This document shows positions 1-12,189 of a stretch of 64,000 bases of DNA, piece after piece. The stretch lies in assembly GCF_003590095.1 (NCBI RefSeq), contig NC_039494.1, positions 5,022,001 to 5,086,000 of the forward strand, in the 5' to 3' direction. The number at the start of each line of letters is the position of its first letter. Position 1 is the first letter of the stretch. The notes beneath the pieces are model-generated. The model did not search any database, had not been told where the DNA came from, and saw nothing but the letters and a program-made list of their open reading frames with translations. A program made the position numbers and the translations under genes. Source of the DNA: Trichoplusia ni (Eukaryota; Arthropoda; Insecta; Lepidoptera; Noctuidae).

Positions 1-2772
1 GAATCAAGATCGATGCTACTAAATTAGATACTACTTACATTTAATTTGATAATTGAGAAAAAGAGAAAATAACATTATAGTACCTAATTGTGATTACAGC
101 AGTTTAGATTCCCACGGCCTCCTTTCCTAAAGACATAAAAACTTGATCACTACGCTATCAACAGATATGTCAAAAACAATAAAAAGTTATTTTGGACGAA
201 AGCGTCATTTCTTACCCAACTTAAGCCCAGTATCCACCAAAACAGAGAAAACAGAAAACGTTATGTCTTCTGAATAGCGTTCGATTGCACCATTTCCACA
301 TCGCCTGTCCTGTTTCGCTTTGGTGATTTCCACCTGATTGGTTTTTTCAAAGTTACTCCTTCAAAATCTCTCCTTGACTTCTCCGCCTTCTGCTTCGGTT
401 GATATGCGATGTATGCGCCGTCCTCTTCATCATCATCATCATCCACAGCCTTTATCCTTCCACTGTGTGGGCATAGGCCTCCCCTTTCTGGCCGTCCTCT
501 TCACAGCCATAATATTAGTTTAAGACGTAGTGGCAGATCCCCTGGGCCTTACTTACCAATTACAATTACAACCTTAGCCACTTAACTACACAGTACCACT
601 TGACTACTAGTGTCATATCCAGCAAGATAATAATTACTTGATACAGCTTTTTGTATGCCCACATTATGAACGACTTAAGTCGTGTGTCAAGTCGGCCAGT
701 ATTCTTCTTTCTCTGACTAGCAACTTTTGTCATTTCTAAAAGAAGGTTTTAATATTTACTTTGGTCAACATTAGAAAGAATGGATTAAAAAAAACAGTAT
801 GCTTTTATAAAACTTTGATTTTAGTTTAGCATGGTAGAGTTGCAAACGATACAATCAGCGAATAGCAGGCTAATGCCGCTTAATTAATACACCTGCTACA
901 TAAAACAATTACAAAATCCATGTAATTGTAATGCAAGCCTTTTATTATACGAAGCTTGATGACGAATCGATGAGGGTGCACGGTCAAGGTTTCATTCGAT
1001 TACCGTTCGCAAATTGTCACAAAAGAAAATTATAGGTATCGATATGTGACTCGAGTAATAGATTACACAATAACATCTAATGACAATGCATTATTAAAGG
1101 TCATATCACTAAAATACTACTTAATGTTTTTGCAATCCTGGAAGCGTGACAGAACTATACACGGCATAGATCGCTGTCACTTTTCCTCAACTACATTCAT
1201 ACTACGTAAAGAATCCGTAGAAGCATTTTCTAGAGTCGTAAGTTAAAAATAGAACGATAAAAGAAATGACAACTTCTAGGTCAGCCGGTGCATAAAGTAT
1301 AAACTGTAGGCCTGTAGGCTTACTTTTATTCTGATGACTATTTATAACTGAACACTTTTATGAAGACTCCTTTCTATATTTTCTAGATAGTAAGTGTTAC
1401 ATCGAATTCAATTCTTTGACATCATTACATTTTTGTAGAATGTCGGGACAGAAATGTGGGTTACACGGTGTCGTAAAAAGAAGACAAAGAAGAATTTGAA
1501 AAGAGAAGGTTTAAATGTTATAGAAGTTCTCTGAGTTTCACTTTTATTTAATATTCTAAGACGTTTTAGCACTATAAATAAAACTTGTATTGTTATTCTT
1601 GAAACTAAAATCGATCGTTTAGAGCACCCTCGAGTGGAATACTTTATTAGTAGGGGCTTATAATGAGCGAAGAACTTCTGAGTTAGAAAGTTTTTGCCAA
1701 GTATTGCGCCAAAGGCCAGCTTTATTGTTTTTCGCTAAATTATTTTTTTCTTCTCTAGTTTGAACTGATTGCTAATAAGTTTATAATACGCAAAAGGCAG
1801 GTTTTCGCCATACAGTATTTAATTACATACATTTTGTGATACAGGGAAATTGGATGAGAACTGCCTACCAGGATTTCCATGAAATTTCCTTTTGTTTTCA
1901 GACTTACTGCACTGTTCTGAACAGACTATGGTCCACCAAAAACTGATAAAGTATTACGTATACAACAATTTGTAGTCCTTATATTGCTGCTTTAAGAGTT
2001 GTTGTGCTAAGTTCTGCTCAAAAAATGTATTTAAGATTCCAGGCATTCTTCAAGCGTTTTTTCTCTAACATCTAAACATTTTGATGTAAAAACAAAGGCG
2101 AAGGCAAGACCAGCAATGTAAACAAATTGAGTCATCGATACTAAATACCACTGTAAACAATTACACTGTAAACAAACCAATACACTATATTTTATGATCC
2201 AGGAAAAAGTTTTTCACTATCCCGATGACAATTTTAACAAGACACATTGAAAGTTGCGATCGTCCTCAAATTTGTGGCAGTTTGAAGCGTCAGCGGAGGG
2301 CGGGGAGTGTCATGTTATGCTTGCTACCAGTGGCCGGTACGACAATAACATTGGTCAAGGATATAGTTTAAATGGAATGGCAATTAGTTTGGTACCATGA
2401 GCTTCTATAGTAGAAGCTTTTGTTGTAGTATTCTGTTTCATCGTTAACTCTACCTATGAATACCAATTACTTATTTGAAAATGTATATTCAGATCTTGAC
2501 AATACCTAGTTATACTTACTTACTAATTGTTAACATAAGCAAAATTATAAATCTGTTTAGACAGTGTTAATCAGGAAATAGTTTTAATTGGATAATGTTA
2601 ACCCACAATCTCAATGGGCATGTCATCCTATCTCGCATAAAAGTCATATCCAGAATGTTTTAATCTATGTGAAACAGTGGTGGTTACCGAGGGTGGCACG
2701 TGTCCAGCGGTCAGTATTCGCCCCGCGGCCGCCCAGTGCACGCCATGGTCTAACCACTGACCACTATCCACC
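1..2772. other. Non-genic upstream stretch
   Basis: No reading frame here resembles a known protein and none is bordered by convincing splice sites. The stretch is AT-rich, apart from a short repeat fragment at 425-530 and a GC-richer patch at about 2685-2772 just before the RPGR-like start codon. That patch contains an E-box CACGTG at about 2698 and is the likely 5' UTR and promoter of the next gene. I see nothing else I can name. Confidence 0.5.
425..530 (+). repeat. Dispersed moth repeat, TCATCATC/CACAGCC type
   Basis: A run of CAT triplets is followed by CACAGCCTTTATC, a degraded CCCACTG.TGGGCATAGGCCTCCCC block, and later a CATAATATTAG tail. The same order of blocks occurs at 51196-51305, and related blocks occur at 8889 and 61239. 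A dispersed non-autonomous element is the simplest reading. The short acidic reading frame on the minus strand here (Asp run) is made by the CAT triplets read in reverse and is not a gene. Confidence 0.6.
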
Positions 2773-5700
2773 ATGACAGACGACATACCAGGTGACTGTG
2801 TTCTTATTTTGAATCTATACACAAATTGGCGCGTGAAATTTTATACTCTGTGATCATAACCCATTTTATTTTATTTTTTATGTCGTAAATGCAGGTTTCA
2901 TTCCAAGTTTTTGAAATTGGAATAGTGTTTACTATGACCGTTTGTGACTCGTTATGTGTATTTATGTAGCCATTTTGCAGTCGTTCCGTTTGCAGTTTTG
3001 ATTTACTTAGTAAATAGTGTTAAGGTTATGTCAATGTTCGCTTTACATTTATGACTTCAACCCTTTTGGTCATGCTTATGTATAAGGATTCGGAGCATTT
3101 GTTGTAAAAGTACTGGCTGCTTATCATTCTGTTTAGTTGATTGTTGATATCTGTTAAGTAATTTCTTTGTATTCTAAATCATTGTTTTGGTTATTAAAAA
3201 CATTTAAAAGGGGCAGACAGTTCATATAATACAACACTAAATCACCCACAACAACTTTATTACATACAACTTCTCGACGTGTACATTGGTTGTACCCTCT
3301 TTGGCAAATGTCATTCACCTTATCAGTACAGTGGGCCACAAGTCCGTAATTACAGTTTGACATTAACATCGCTTGTATTCAACGTAGTAATTTGGATATT
3401 CGTTACTCGTTATTACCAAGGGCGCGAGGTAGACCGTACATTAAAACGTCTAAGAATTCCATACAACCCTACAAGGTTCACCCCAATTTTGAAATAGTTA
3501 CATATTTTGGCGAGAACGTATGTAATTATGGAATAACTCTCGTTAGTAAAACATGGTCTTATGTACATTGAATATGTTAGTAATTTCAATATCGAGGCTA
3601 ATCAGAAAGTACTTGTGAGTGATTTTAGTAGTCACCGTTGCAGGCCCCATTAGGCCTTTTCCTTGTTTTCCCGAGTGTAACGCTAATGACTTCTACACGT
3701 CGACCCCTAACCCTTTTATTGCTTATGCCAGAGTGACGGTAGCGCTTGCTCTGCGCGACTCTGACTGGTGTCAAGAGTTCATCCCTCAATCCTCATAAGA
3801 ACAGATGCGCGAGACGACGCGCCTATCTGGTTCTTAGCCTGTTAGTTGATTGAGTGACAGGTGGCCGTAGTACTACCACTTTTCAATATAAGGTCGGTGA
3901 AGTTGTTAAATTGAGAAGCTGCTGAACGTCGCCGGTTGTTACTTTAGGACGTGATGGAAGTTCTCAAGTTCCCTAAACCCAGTTTTGCAATAACACTTGT
4001 TACTCCACTTGCAAACTATATGTTGCATGTGCAAAAAAGTATTTAAGTTGTCAGTGTTTCGTTCCGTAAGTTAAATTTTCCCGCCTCTGATGGACATTTG
4101 ACCTCATGTCGCATAATGTGGGGACACGTACCTTTCGCCTTACGCCGCGTCTGCTCATGATTAAGGACTCCGGTTGGGTCCGAAACTAGTCGGGCTACCC
4201 CGATAAATACGCGTAAGTAAACCGTTACATCTTTTAATAATGAATCAGTCTCACGATAGTTATTATAAAAATACGTACCTTTAAATTCTAATATTGATTA
4301 AATTAACTGGGTCGCCCGGTAGAAGATAATAAGTCTATATTTAAAATGCAATAGAAAGATTTCTACCGAATGTTTTGCTCTCCTTTGATACGACTATGGA
4401 ATTGTTGTTGAAAATGAAAATATGGTAGTTCGCAAGAGAAAGTTAGTATGTGATTTAAATTGCTTGTTTTATAGTAGTATGTTTCGATTTTGATATTTAA
4501 AAGATTATTGATTGGGTTCATTATATTTGGAGTGATACCGTAAACATGGCAGTTTACAGTGGTAAATAGCATAGATAAAGGCTTTGACATACGTATTTTT
4601 TTTTAATTTAGAAAATAATATCATGCCTCGTAATAATGAACGTGATGAAAGTATACATTTATATTTATAAAAAATAAATTTATGCGACATTTATACTTTA
4701 ACAATTTTCCTATTCTAATGTAAAAAAGCAAAAAATGTTAGAAGACGTGTAAATTTTAATAAGAACCGACTTTATATTTCACGGTGCCTACAGAATATAA
4801 CATTAAACCGTCATAATTTACGGTAAAAAAGAGGTCTTTTATAACTCGGTGCCATGTAAAGTAATGCAGGCAATGACGTCGTGCATTCAGCCTGATTACC
4901 ATAAAATAATAAAACACTGGCTACGTCACGCAGGAGGTTAGCATGCGTTTTTAGTGCAGTGCACTCCCTCTGTCGGTGCGCACGCAAAACTATCTGCATA
5001 CACGAGCATTTCCTAGCAATTGTCGCTTTATCGTGTCGTAAAATTTTACTGTCAGTATTCACTGCACAATCAGCAAACGTCCATGAACACTGACAGACTA
5101 ATAAGTCATTAACACAATGCAATGATTTAGTGTTAAAGCTATGGAACATAATAACTTTAAAACTAAAATTTTACGAAAAAAATTAAACAACCGATATTTT
5201 TAATGGTTTTTTCAAAAACATGACATTTATTATAATTACTTTTAGTTATTATAATAACTTAATCATTATTGTTTAAGACCAGTTTATTCGCACGTATCGA
5301 TCGAGATAGCCTTTTAATTGATTGTGTCCTTAATCATAAGCTGACGCGTTTGCGTGTCGTAGCAATTTATAAATCGGACTTTGTCCCACGAATTTCGTTG
5401 TTAACTGTACATTGTTATTGGTACAAGCGAAAAGATCAAGACTTTTTTATTTATTATACACAAGTTTACCAACAGCTTAGAAGGTCACTGAATATTTTCA
5501 AGAAAATTTGCGTATATACCCATATTTATAATTCTTAAAAAAATAATATAACAGAAGGGTAACAATCTATTCCAGATCCATAAATGGGTTTTTAATACTC
5601 ATCCAAACAATTATTAAACGCTTCTGGAAGGGTAAAACTGAAACCTTATTACTCAAGCTCTCCTGTCTGTCCTCCCGTTTGTCACCAAGCTGTACCTTAT

Positions 5701-8700
5701 GAACCGATATGATAGTTGAAATTTTCAGGGATGATGTATTTCAATGATAACAAATGTAATATTTAATATATAAATCGATAGTAATTAACGTTTGGTCTGT
5801 CTGGTTATAAGTTAAACAGGTACCCAACTATAGCGTATTCATTCCCCTTTCCTCTAATAAAGACCTTCGCAGGTAGTTACTAAATTTCACTACCAAAAAC
5901 CTAGGTTTAATTCTTAGCCTGTAGATCAACTAGATAAAAACAAACACGCAGTCTAGCACTAAACATAATTCACCCTTTTATAACCATTTCACGCGGTAAT
6001 TTTAGCTTTTGTTGATCGTCTGTCCAGTTTGAAAACAGCTTTGAACTTGATAAGCTTAATTACTCAGCTTGAGCTGTCAACTACTTAATGTAATACTGAA
6101 GGCCGAAATTAGCATAACTTATTAAAACAAGTTATATGTGAGATGAGCCCGGTAATGAATATTATGATATAAATGAGTCTGCGGTAATGTTTCTACTAAA
6201 AAAAAAAACTCATTTGTATTCACATTCATACATACAAAATAAGCCATAATAACGCAGTAACCGCAGTGAACAAATGTCAGATTGAGAAAATCTGAAAACT
6301 AGACAAACCTTACCCTACCGAACCCCACATCCACATGCAACAGTTTTTGGCTTTTCTCATTCAGCATTTACAGGAGAACAAGTGTCAAGTAAGTTCAGTA
6401 GTCATATTTCCGCAAGAGTTCAGTTTCAGTCATAATTCTACCAATAGTATTCATTTACTATGTAACTTGTAACAGCCATCAATAAGTCCAGTCATAACGT
6501 ACGTCATTAGGGCTGCTACGCGCTAATCTGATCAAATCTAAGGTCTGAACCAAGGCCGCACGCCGGATGTTACGTGACCGGCACCTAATGGCTCTTTACA
6601 TTTTTACTTTCGATAGCCACCGAGTTACAAGTAAGTACTCTGTAATTTGGCTAACCTCTGACGTCATTTGTCATGTATAAATCCAACGTTTCTTGGAAAA
6701 GCTATTTTTATGTTAAATTTTTTTGGGCTTAAATGTAGCAAAAGAACAATGGATTAATTATTGTTGGAAAGTAATGGTAGTTTTTCATAGAACTATCATC
6801 TCGGCAAGTAGAAAAGTGGAAAACGCAAAGCAGTATTATAGTAATTAAGTCATTAACTTAAAAATCATAAAAGACGACGACCTCCCTTGTACCGCGTAAA
6901 ATATGTCAAATGTTTTCAGAGCTTATAAAGTTTTGAATAACTTCCTGAAAAATACTAGTCCAACCAGTTATACTGAATAACGTGGTGACTTAAGCGTCAG
7001 CTGCCTTATCCCACGATTATGAGACAAATACAGTAATAAAAGTAGGAAACTTTTTTAAGTATTGCACTAGATAGGGCAAAGGCCAGGGACTACTGAAGAT
7101 TGCTAATTAATTACCTGATACCCAATCACAGAAACAACTAGCAGCCAAACTGTTAAAGGCGGTAAAGCAACGAAAGCTGTAAGAAAATCGAAAATGGGAA
7201 TTGGCAACGTCTATTCTTCGCATCTATTTTTTTGAGACACTATGTCTCACTTATATTATAGATTTTATCGTTATTTTCTTCTGTCGTGAAGGCTAGTAAA
7301 TTGTTTCGTCTAAAACATTGACCCCTAATATTTATAGTAACTAGCCATTATTTGTTTCATATTTAATGTACGAAGACCGGAGGTATTTCAGTGTGTTAGT
7401 TTCTTTGAGACGGTAATAATGTCTGTTCACTTCACGAATAAAGTATCGAAAAATTTACCAACAATATTATTAAAGTTAACTCTTTCAGTGCCCTACGAGT
7501 CTATAAAACAGGTTGCTTTTCTGGAAACGAGAGAGTGCTTTACATTGCACGACGGTACTACAATCATGAAATAAACCCTTTTCTTTTTAATTCTCCTAAC
7601 TAATGTTCCTCTTTATTCCAAAGAAACGGGCGCAGTGTTCACGTTCGGCAAGTCCCATTTCGCTGATAATGAACCGAGCCACTTCTTCATCAAGAATGAT
7701 CCGATCGTCGCCATCTCGTGCGGGGACGAACACAGTGCTGTTATATGCCGTGAGTATATTATGCCTTATATGTATGACTAGAAGGGTCTAGTCTTTGCTT
7801 ATATTAAGCGAGTTTGCAGTTGTAGAATGGGGATAGAACATGGGGATAGCAGGTCAATTACATACGATTTCAAAATATTCACATCAAGTTGTATTTCCAC
7901 AGAGAATGGGCGTGTGTTCGTGTTTGGCGGGAACGCGTGGGGTCAGCTAGGTTTGGGCCACAAGGATGAAGTCACAAGGCCCAGCTGTGTCAAATGGCTG
8001 AAACCACATCGAGCCCTATTCGTGGCCTGCGGGAGAGCACACACTGTTTTTGTTACAGGTATAGTTTCAAGCTTGAGCATGGGACTTAGTTTTACAAGTA
8101 AAGGAGAGATGTTTTTCATCATGAAAATGATAAATAGACTAAAGGTAAAATTATTCGAAAATAGGACAACTCCACTGATAACACATTTGTTCAAAGAATT
8201 CAACTAAATACTACTTTTTGAACTTCAGAAAGATACTTTACTTATTTTTTTGTCCAGATTCCAACGCGATCTACACTGTAGGCTGCAATGATGAGGGTCA
8301 ACTGGGCACTGGCGACATGGAACACCACACGGTGCCACAGTACGTCGAGCTGGAAGGGGACACTGGGCCCATCCGACAGATCTCTGCAGGAAGCAACCAC
8401 ACAGCCATACTCACAGGTACCAAAACAGAAGTAATCCTTAAAAAAACTAGAGCCGCCGAAAGAAAATCAAAATACCTTTGCGACTGATTATATTTCAAAA
8501 TCGCGTCGCTGTATATGTAGGGTGCTATCATGCCGCATGTGACAATAGGCCCTTAGATCATTGATAAATTAACCTATGTAAACGAAACAGAAAGAAAGAG
8601 GGAAATCTCATTCAAACATTTTAATCCATCTCTTCAGTGTAGACCAACATAGACCTTATCAGCAGTAACTCCTTAATATCAATTGCCGCCAGACGAGGGT

Positions 8701-11700
8701 CGGGTATTCGTCTGCGGCTCCAACTCGGAGGGCCAGCTGGGGCTGGGCGAGGACAGGCGCTCCTGCCTCAAGTTCAAAGAGCTCAAGTTCATGGAGAAGA
8801 TCTCCTTCGTCGAGTGCGGCTACTACCACACCGTGTTCATTACGGGTTAGTTCCTAAAATACCAAATGACCTGCATTGATTATTTAGTCTTCATCATCAT
8901 CATCATCATCAGCCTATATTCGTCATCTGCTGGATATAGGCCTCCCCAATTACACGCTATCGAGATCTATCTTCGGCTGCTCACATTACACAAATGAAGA
9001 CGTGCTGTTTTTAGTCTTAATTATCACTATATAAAAGCAAGATCTGTTAAAAAAATATTATAATATATAAAAATAATATTATTAGGGTATACAAGGTTAG
9101 CCCTCATAATCATTTCTTCTTTTATACATGATTCGTGAAGATATCCAACGATACAATATACTGGAATACCTTCACTCAAACTGCGGTTTACCTTTGATAT
9201 CAATTTCTCTAATGTTCGTAGCATGCACGCGATGCAATACCGTTTATCAAAGACAGATTGATTGATAAGTATCTAAAGTATCCTACACATATACTTCTGC
9301 ATGAAGTATGACGTCAATACAATGAACTTAGAAAGTACGAAGGTCAGTGACCCGTGCCGATAAAAGTTCTGATAACAATTTGCCTACAGCCTTCTATTAA
9401 CCCCATTATAACACTTAAGTATTCAATTAGTATGCAAAGAGGTTAGCTACCTTTGTTTATAAAACTAGATTTTTCTTTAGATTTTCAGATTATTCTTGAA
9501 ATTTATTTTTTAGCTTAGGCTAAGAATTTTAAGGTCAAGCCATAAATTTGCTGGACGATAACTTAGGATACCTGTAAATTATTTTACTGAACTCTGTATT
9601 TTTTATTGTTGTCCATACAGCAAAAGGTGCAGTTTTCCTAACAGGTGATAATGAGAACCAGAAACTTGGTATCCCAGATAAGCCAACAACAGTCTACGTT
9701 CCCGAAGTACTTCCTATAAGCATTCCCATCAAGAGTGCGTGTTGCGGGGCCGCTCACACCTTCCTGCTTTCTATGGATGAGAGCAAGATCCTAGCATTCG
9801 GGTCCAATGAGAAGGGCCAGCTTGGTCTTTCGAAGAATGTGGAACACGTAACGGAACCCACGGAAATTGATATGGAGAAAATGTTTGACGGGTTTCAGTT
9901 GAAGCTGGTGGCCTGTGGGGCAATGCATACGGCTTTTGTAACAGGTGAGGTTGCCTTTTGTTTATTTATGTAGGAAACTCCTAGAAAATGTTCATTTTGT
10001 TGGAGCAGAAGCTCAGAGAGATTGAGGTCGCCAAGCCAAATTTACAGAGTGCGACGTGTGTCGGGTTCGATCCCCGTGTAGGAAAAGCGTTTGTGTGATC
10101 CACGAATGCTTGTTCTGTGTCTGGGTGTCTTTGTGCATGTGACTTGATTGTTTGTGAATGAAAAGTCCTAAGTTTTTATCGATTAGTAGAGTTTCTAGTA
10201 ATTTCAGTTTCAGTTCTTTTCCTCTGTGTACAATCAAGCACATTGACCTACTTTTAAATAGTGTAAGTAGTTCAGTAAGTAGGTGTAGGAGTGTTGGCAG
10301 CATTACATTATTATCATAAAATAAAAATTGAAAATTTAGAAAACGATTTATGATTCTCTAAACGCACCTAAAACAATATTAGATACTTCGATTTCCACTC
10401 TTAGCTTTCCGTGTTATTACATGGAAAACACCCTATTTCAACTGAATTGACTATAAAACCTTGTTTCAATATCAATTAACGATAATGAGACGTTATACTT
10501 GATTGTTAAACTTTACAATAACGAAATGAAACGATTGACACACATACCACCGAATAAATTTTATGTAAAAGCATTTCATTTCACCTTGCGAGCCTACGAG
10601 CTTGCCGGCATACATTTAATACCGAATGTAATCGGTTCATTTTCATCGTCACGTCAACATAAACAGTGTGTAATTGGCCTTCGCCGGGGCGGCATGATCA
10701 GTAATTCAGTATTCGATTACCATTTGTCGTCGATGGTCGTATAAAACTCAGTTCTCGTTTCAGACAACGGTTTGCTTTACGCCTGTGGTGAGTCCCGACA
10801 TAATAAACTTTGTTTGGAGGAAATTGACGATGCCGACAACGCAAACGATGGAGTCCCCAATCAATACACACCTAAGCGGGTCACCGCAATGAATGGGCAT
10901 GTCGTAGACAATGTCGCCTGCGGAGGGTGCCACACGCTACTGACGGCCACTAAGGGCTCCAACGCGGACTTCACCAACAACGACTTCAACGTGGTGGACG
11001 AGCAGACCCGCCAGATATCCCTCACCGAGCTCCCGCCGCTACAGAAAGTGCCAGTCATGAGCAAGCCCGAGGAGCACTCGCACGTTATCGAGGACATCAC
11101 GAACTCTAACGTTGACGTGCACAACACCGATAACGTGAATGGAAATGTGAACGAAGAGGTCGGATCGATAGATTCATTAGAGGCCAACGTCAGTGGCTCC
11201 CATATAGTAAACATAAACGACCTTGAAAACGAAAATGGAAGCACGCATGACGCGGCCGATATAAACACAGACGCGATTGATCCGAATCCCCCTAATGTTG
11301 AAACAAAAGTTATGGAGGCCATCGAAACTATGGACACTATGGCCGATAAGGCCGAGAGTAAAGTTGAGGAGGTTTTAACTGGTGCTACGGATAAAGTGAA
11401 TGAGAAAATGGAAGCAGTTGAGGGGCTTGTAAAGAAAGCCGCCGTGGTTGCACCTATTGCACATGATGAAGCAAAAAAAGTTTTAGATTTACCAGATAAG
11501 ATGTTAGAGATAGCGCATTCACCTCCACCTAAAACACCAATACTACCAGAGTTATTGCACGTTCCTGACTTGTCACAGATTAGTCCAGGGCTGAGTAAAC
11601 ACAGTGATGACGGTCAAAAGAGTGAAGCTGGTCAGTCTGAGAATGAAACTATCCCTTGCGGGTCGGATAAGTCTAGTCCCCAAATGGGTAAAACTAAGAC

Positions 11701-12159
11701 GCAGGCAGTAATGCCTATCGTCAGGAGTGAAGACCATATCGACGTCCCTGAAGACCCAGATCATCCTGAGGAGTGTGACGTGGTAGTGAACAAGACCCCG
11801 GAGAAAGGACGATTTGCGCGAATGTTTCAAACGATAAGAGACAAAGAAAACTCTTGTATGGGCAAAGGAAAAGTCATCGAAGAAAAAGTTGTTGGTAAGT
11901 TTTAGTTTCTTACGAATAATTTGACCCCTTTTCTAGTGCGACATAATTTTCTTTTTCTTTTTTTTAATTTTCATTATTATTATTCTGTTTTAAAAGTCAA
12001 CTTAACCCTTAAGAGAGCCCATAACAATATAAACCTCTATCAACAGAGAACGTCCACAAGGGCCTGGACACAGCGGAGGAGAGCATCCACAAGGTCGAGG
12101 AGACCGTGGAGACGGAGATCAGAAACCAGACCAACTCCCGGACCTGCACCATTCTCTAA
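2773..12159 (+). CDS. RPGR: RPGR-like protein: seven-bladed RCC1 propeller with C-terminal CTIL prenylation box
   Basis: Eight coding exons join in phase: 2773-2791, 7624-7749, 7903-8058, 8258-8416, 8693-8845, 9621-9944, 10764-11894, 12047-12159, giving 726 residues. Residues from about 7 to 370 form seven RCC1 blades, each with the [FVY]xxG motif near its start and CG..H[ST] near its end (SCGDEHSAV, ACGRAHTVF, ECGYYHTVF, ACGAMHTAF, ACGGCHTLL). The first blade, GAVFTFGKSHFA, closely resembles the vertebrate RPGR N-terminus. The rest is an acidic, Lys/Glu-rich tail with possible amphipathic helices. The protein ends CTIL, a CaaX box like that of the constitutive vertebrate RPGR isoform. In vertebrates RPGR is a ciliary gatekeeper that binds PDE6D and RPGRIP1, and a similar role here is inferred. 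Exon 1 is only 19 nt and lies 4.8 kb upstream; it was chosen for its Kozak-like CCACCATG and matching phase, and is the least certain part. Confidence 0.88.
4079..4300 (+). repeat. Dispersed moth repeat with GTCCGAAACTAGTCGGGC core
   Basis: The segment contains TGATGGACATTTGACCTC, TGTGGGGACACGTACC, CTCCGGTTGGGTCCG and AAACTAGTCGGGCTACCCCG in order, followed by GATAAATACGCG and an AT-rich tail. I recognise this string of blocks from many noctuid moth sequences, where it recurs as a high-copy interspersed element. I cannot assign it to a transposon class. The boundaries are approximate. Confidence 0.6.
5618..5765 (+). repeat. Dispersed repeat, CTGTCTGTC/GATGATGTATTTC family, copy 1
   Basis: Shared blocks in order are ACCTTATTACT, CTGTCTGTCCTCC, GTTTGTCACCAAGCTGTA, GAACCGATATGATAGTTGAAA, TTTTCAGGGATGATGTATTTC and a trailing imperfect TAACAA. 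The same order occurs, more degraded, at 33600-33745, so the two sites are copies of one interspersed family that is familiar from moth introns. It is of unknown class. Confidence 0.55.
8889..8985 (+). repeat. Dispersed moth repeat, TCATCATCATC/CAGCCTATAT type
   Basis: Seven CAT/TCA triplets lead into CAGCCTATATTCGTC.TCTGCTGGATATAGGCCTCCCC, a degraded form of the common moth block CAGCCTATATACGTCCCACTGCTGGGCACAGGCC. It lies in intron 5 of the RPGR-like gene, directly after the exon ending at 8845. Confidence 0.65.
10005..10170 (+). mobile_element. tRNA-derived SINE, copy 1
   Basis: A pol III B box GGTTCGATCC at 10064-10073 is followed by CCGTGTAGGA and then AAGCGTTTGTGTGATCCACG, AATGCTTGTTCTG, CTGGGTGTCTTTGTGCATGTGA. 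This arrangement is the 5' tRNA-like head and body of a SINE family widespread in moths. A related copy is at 19713-19822. It lies inside intron 6 of the RPGR-like gene and appears degenerate at both ends, with no clear tail or target duplication. Confidence 0.7.
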
Positions 12160-12182
12160 CTGTTACGTCTTTGACTAGCTTA

Positions 12183-12188
12183 AATAAA
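12183..12188 (+). other. Polyadenylation signal of the RPGR-like gene
   Basis: AATAAA lies 24 bases after the TAA stop and is followed by T-rich and GT-rich sequence (TGTTGTGTTCTC), a good arrangement for 3' end formation. It implies a very short 3' UTR. Confidence 0.6.
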
Positions 12189-12189
12189 C

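Larger units (their letters stand above)
2792..7623 (+). other. RPGR-like intron 1
   Basis: This long AT-rich intron holds at least two dispersed repeats (about 4079-4300 and 5618-5765) and no open reading frame I would defend. Short frames at 3279-3497 and 5269-5538 start at non-ATG codons and show no family resemblance. If exon 1 is wrong, the true first exon lies somewhere in here. Confidence 0.5.

Noticed and set aside
261..446. 61-codon minus-strand frame starting with an Asp run
   Set aside because: The Asp codons are the CAT triplets of a dispersed repeat read backwards, and the rest shows no family resemblance.
2698..2703. CACGTG E-box as a proven RPGR-like promoter element
   Set aside because: A six-base match alone is weak; mentioned only as a possible element.
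7417..7572. Frame MSVHFTNKVSKNLPTILL upstream of RPGR-like exon 2 as its true start
   Set aside because: It hits a stop before exon 2 and does not continue in frame. The 19-base exon at 2773 fits in phase and context.
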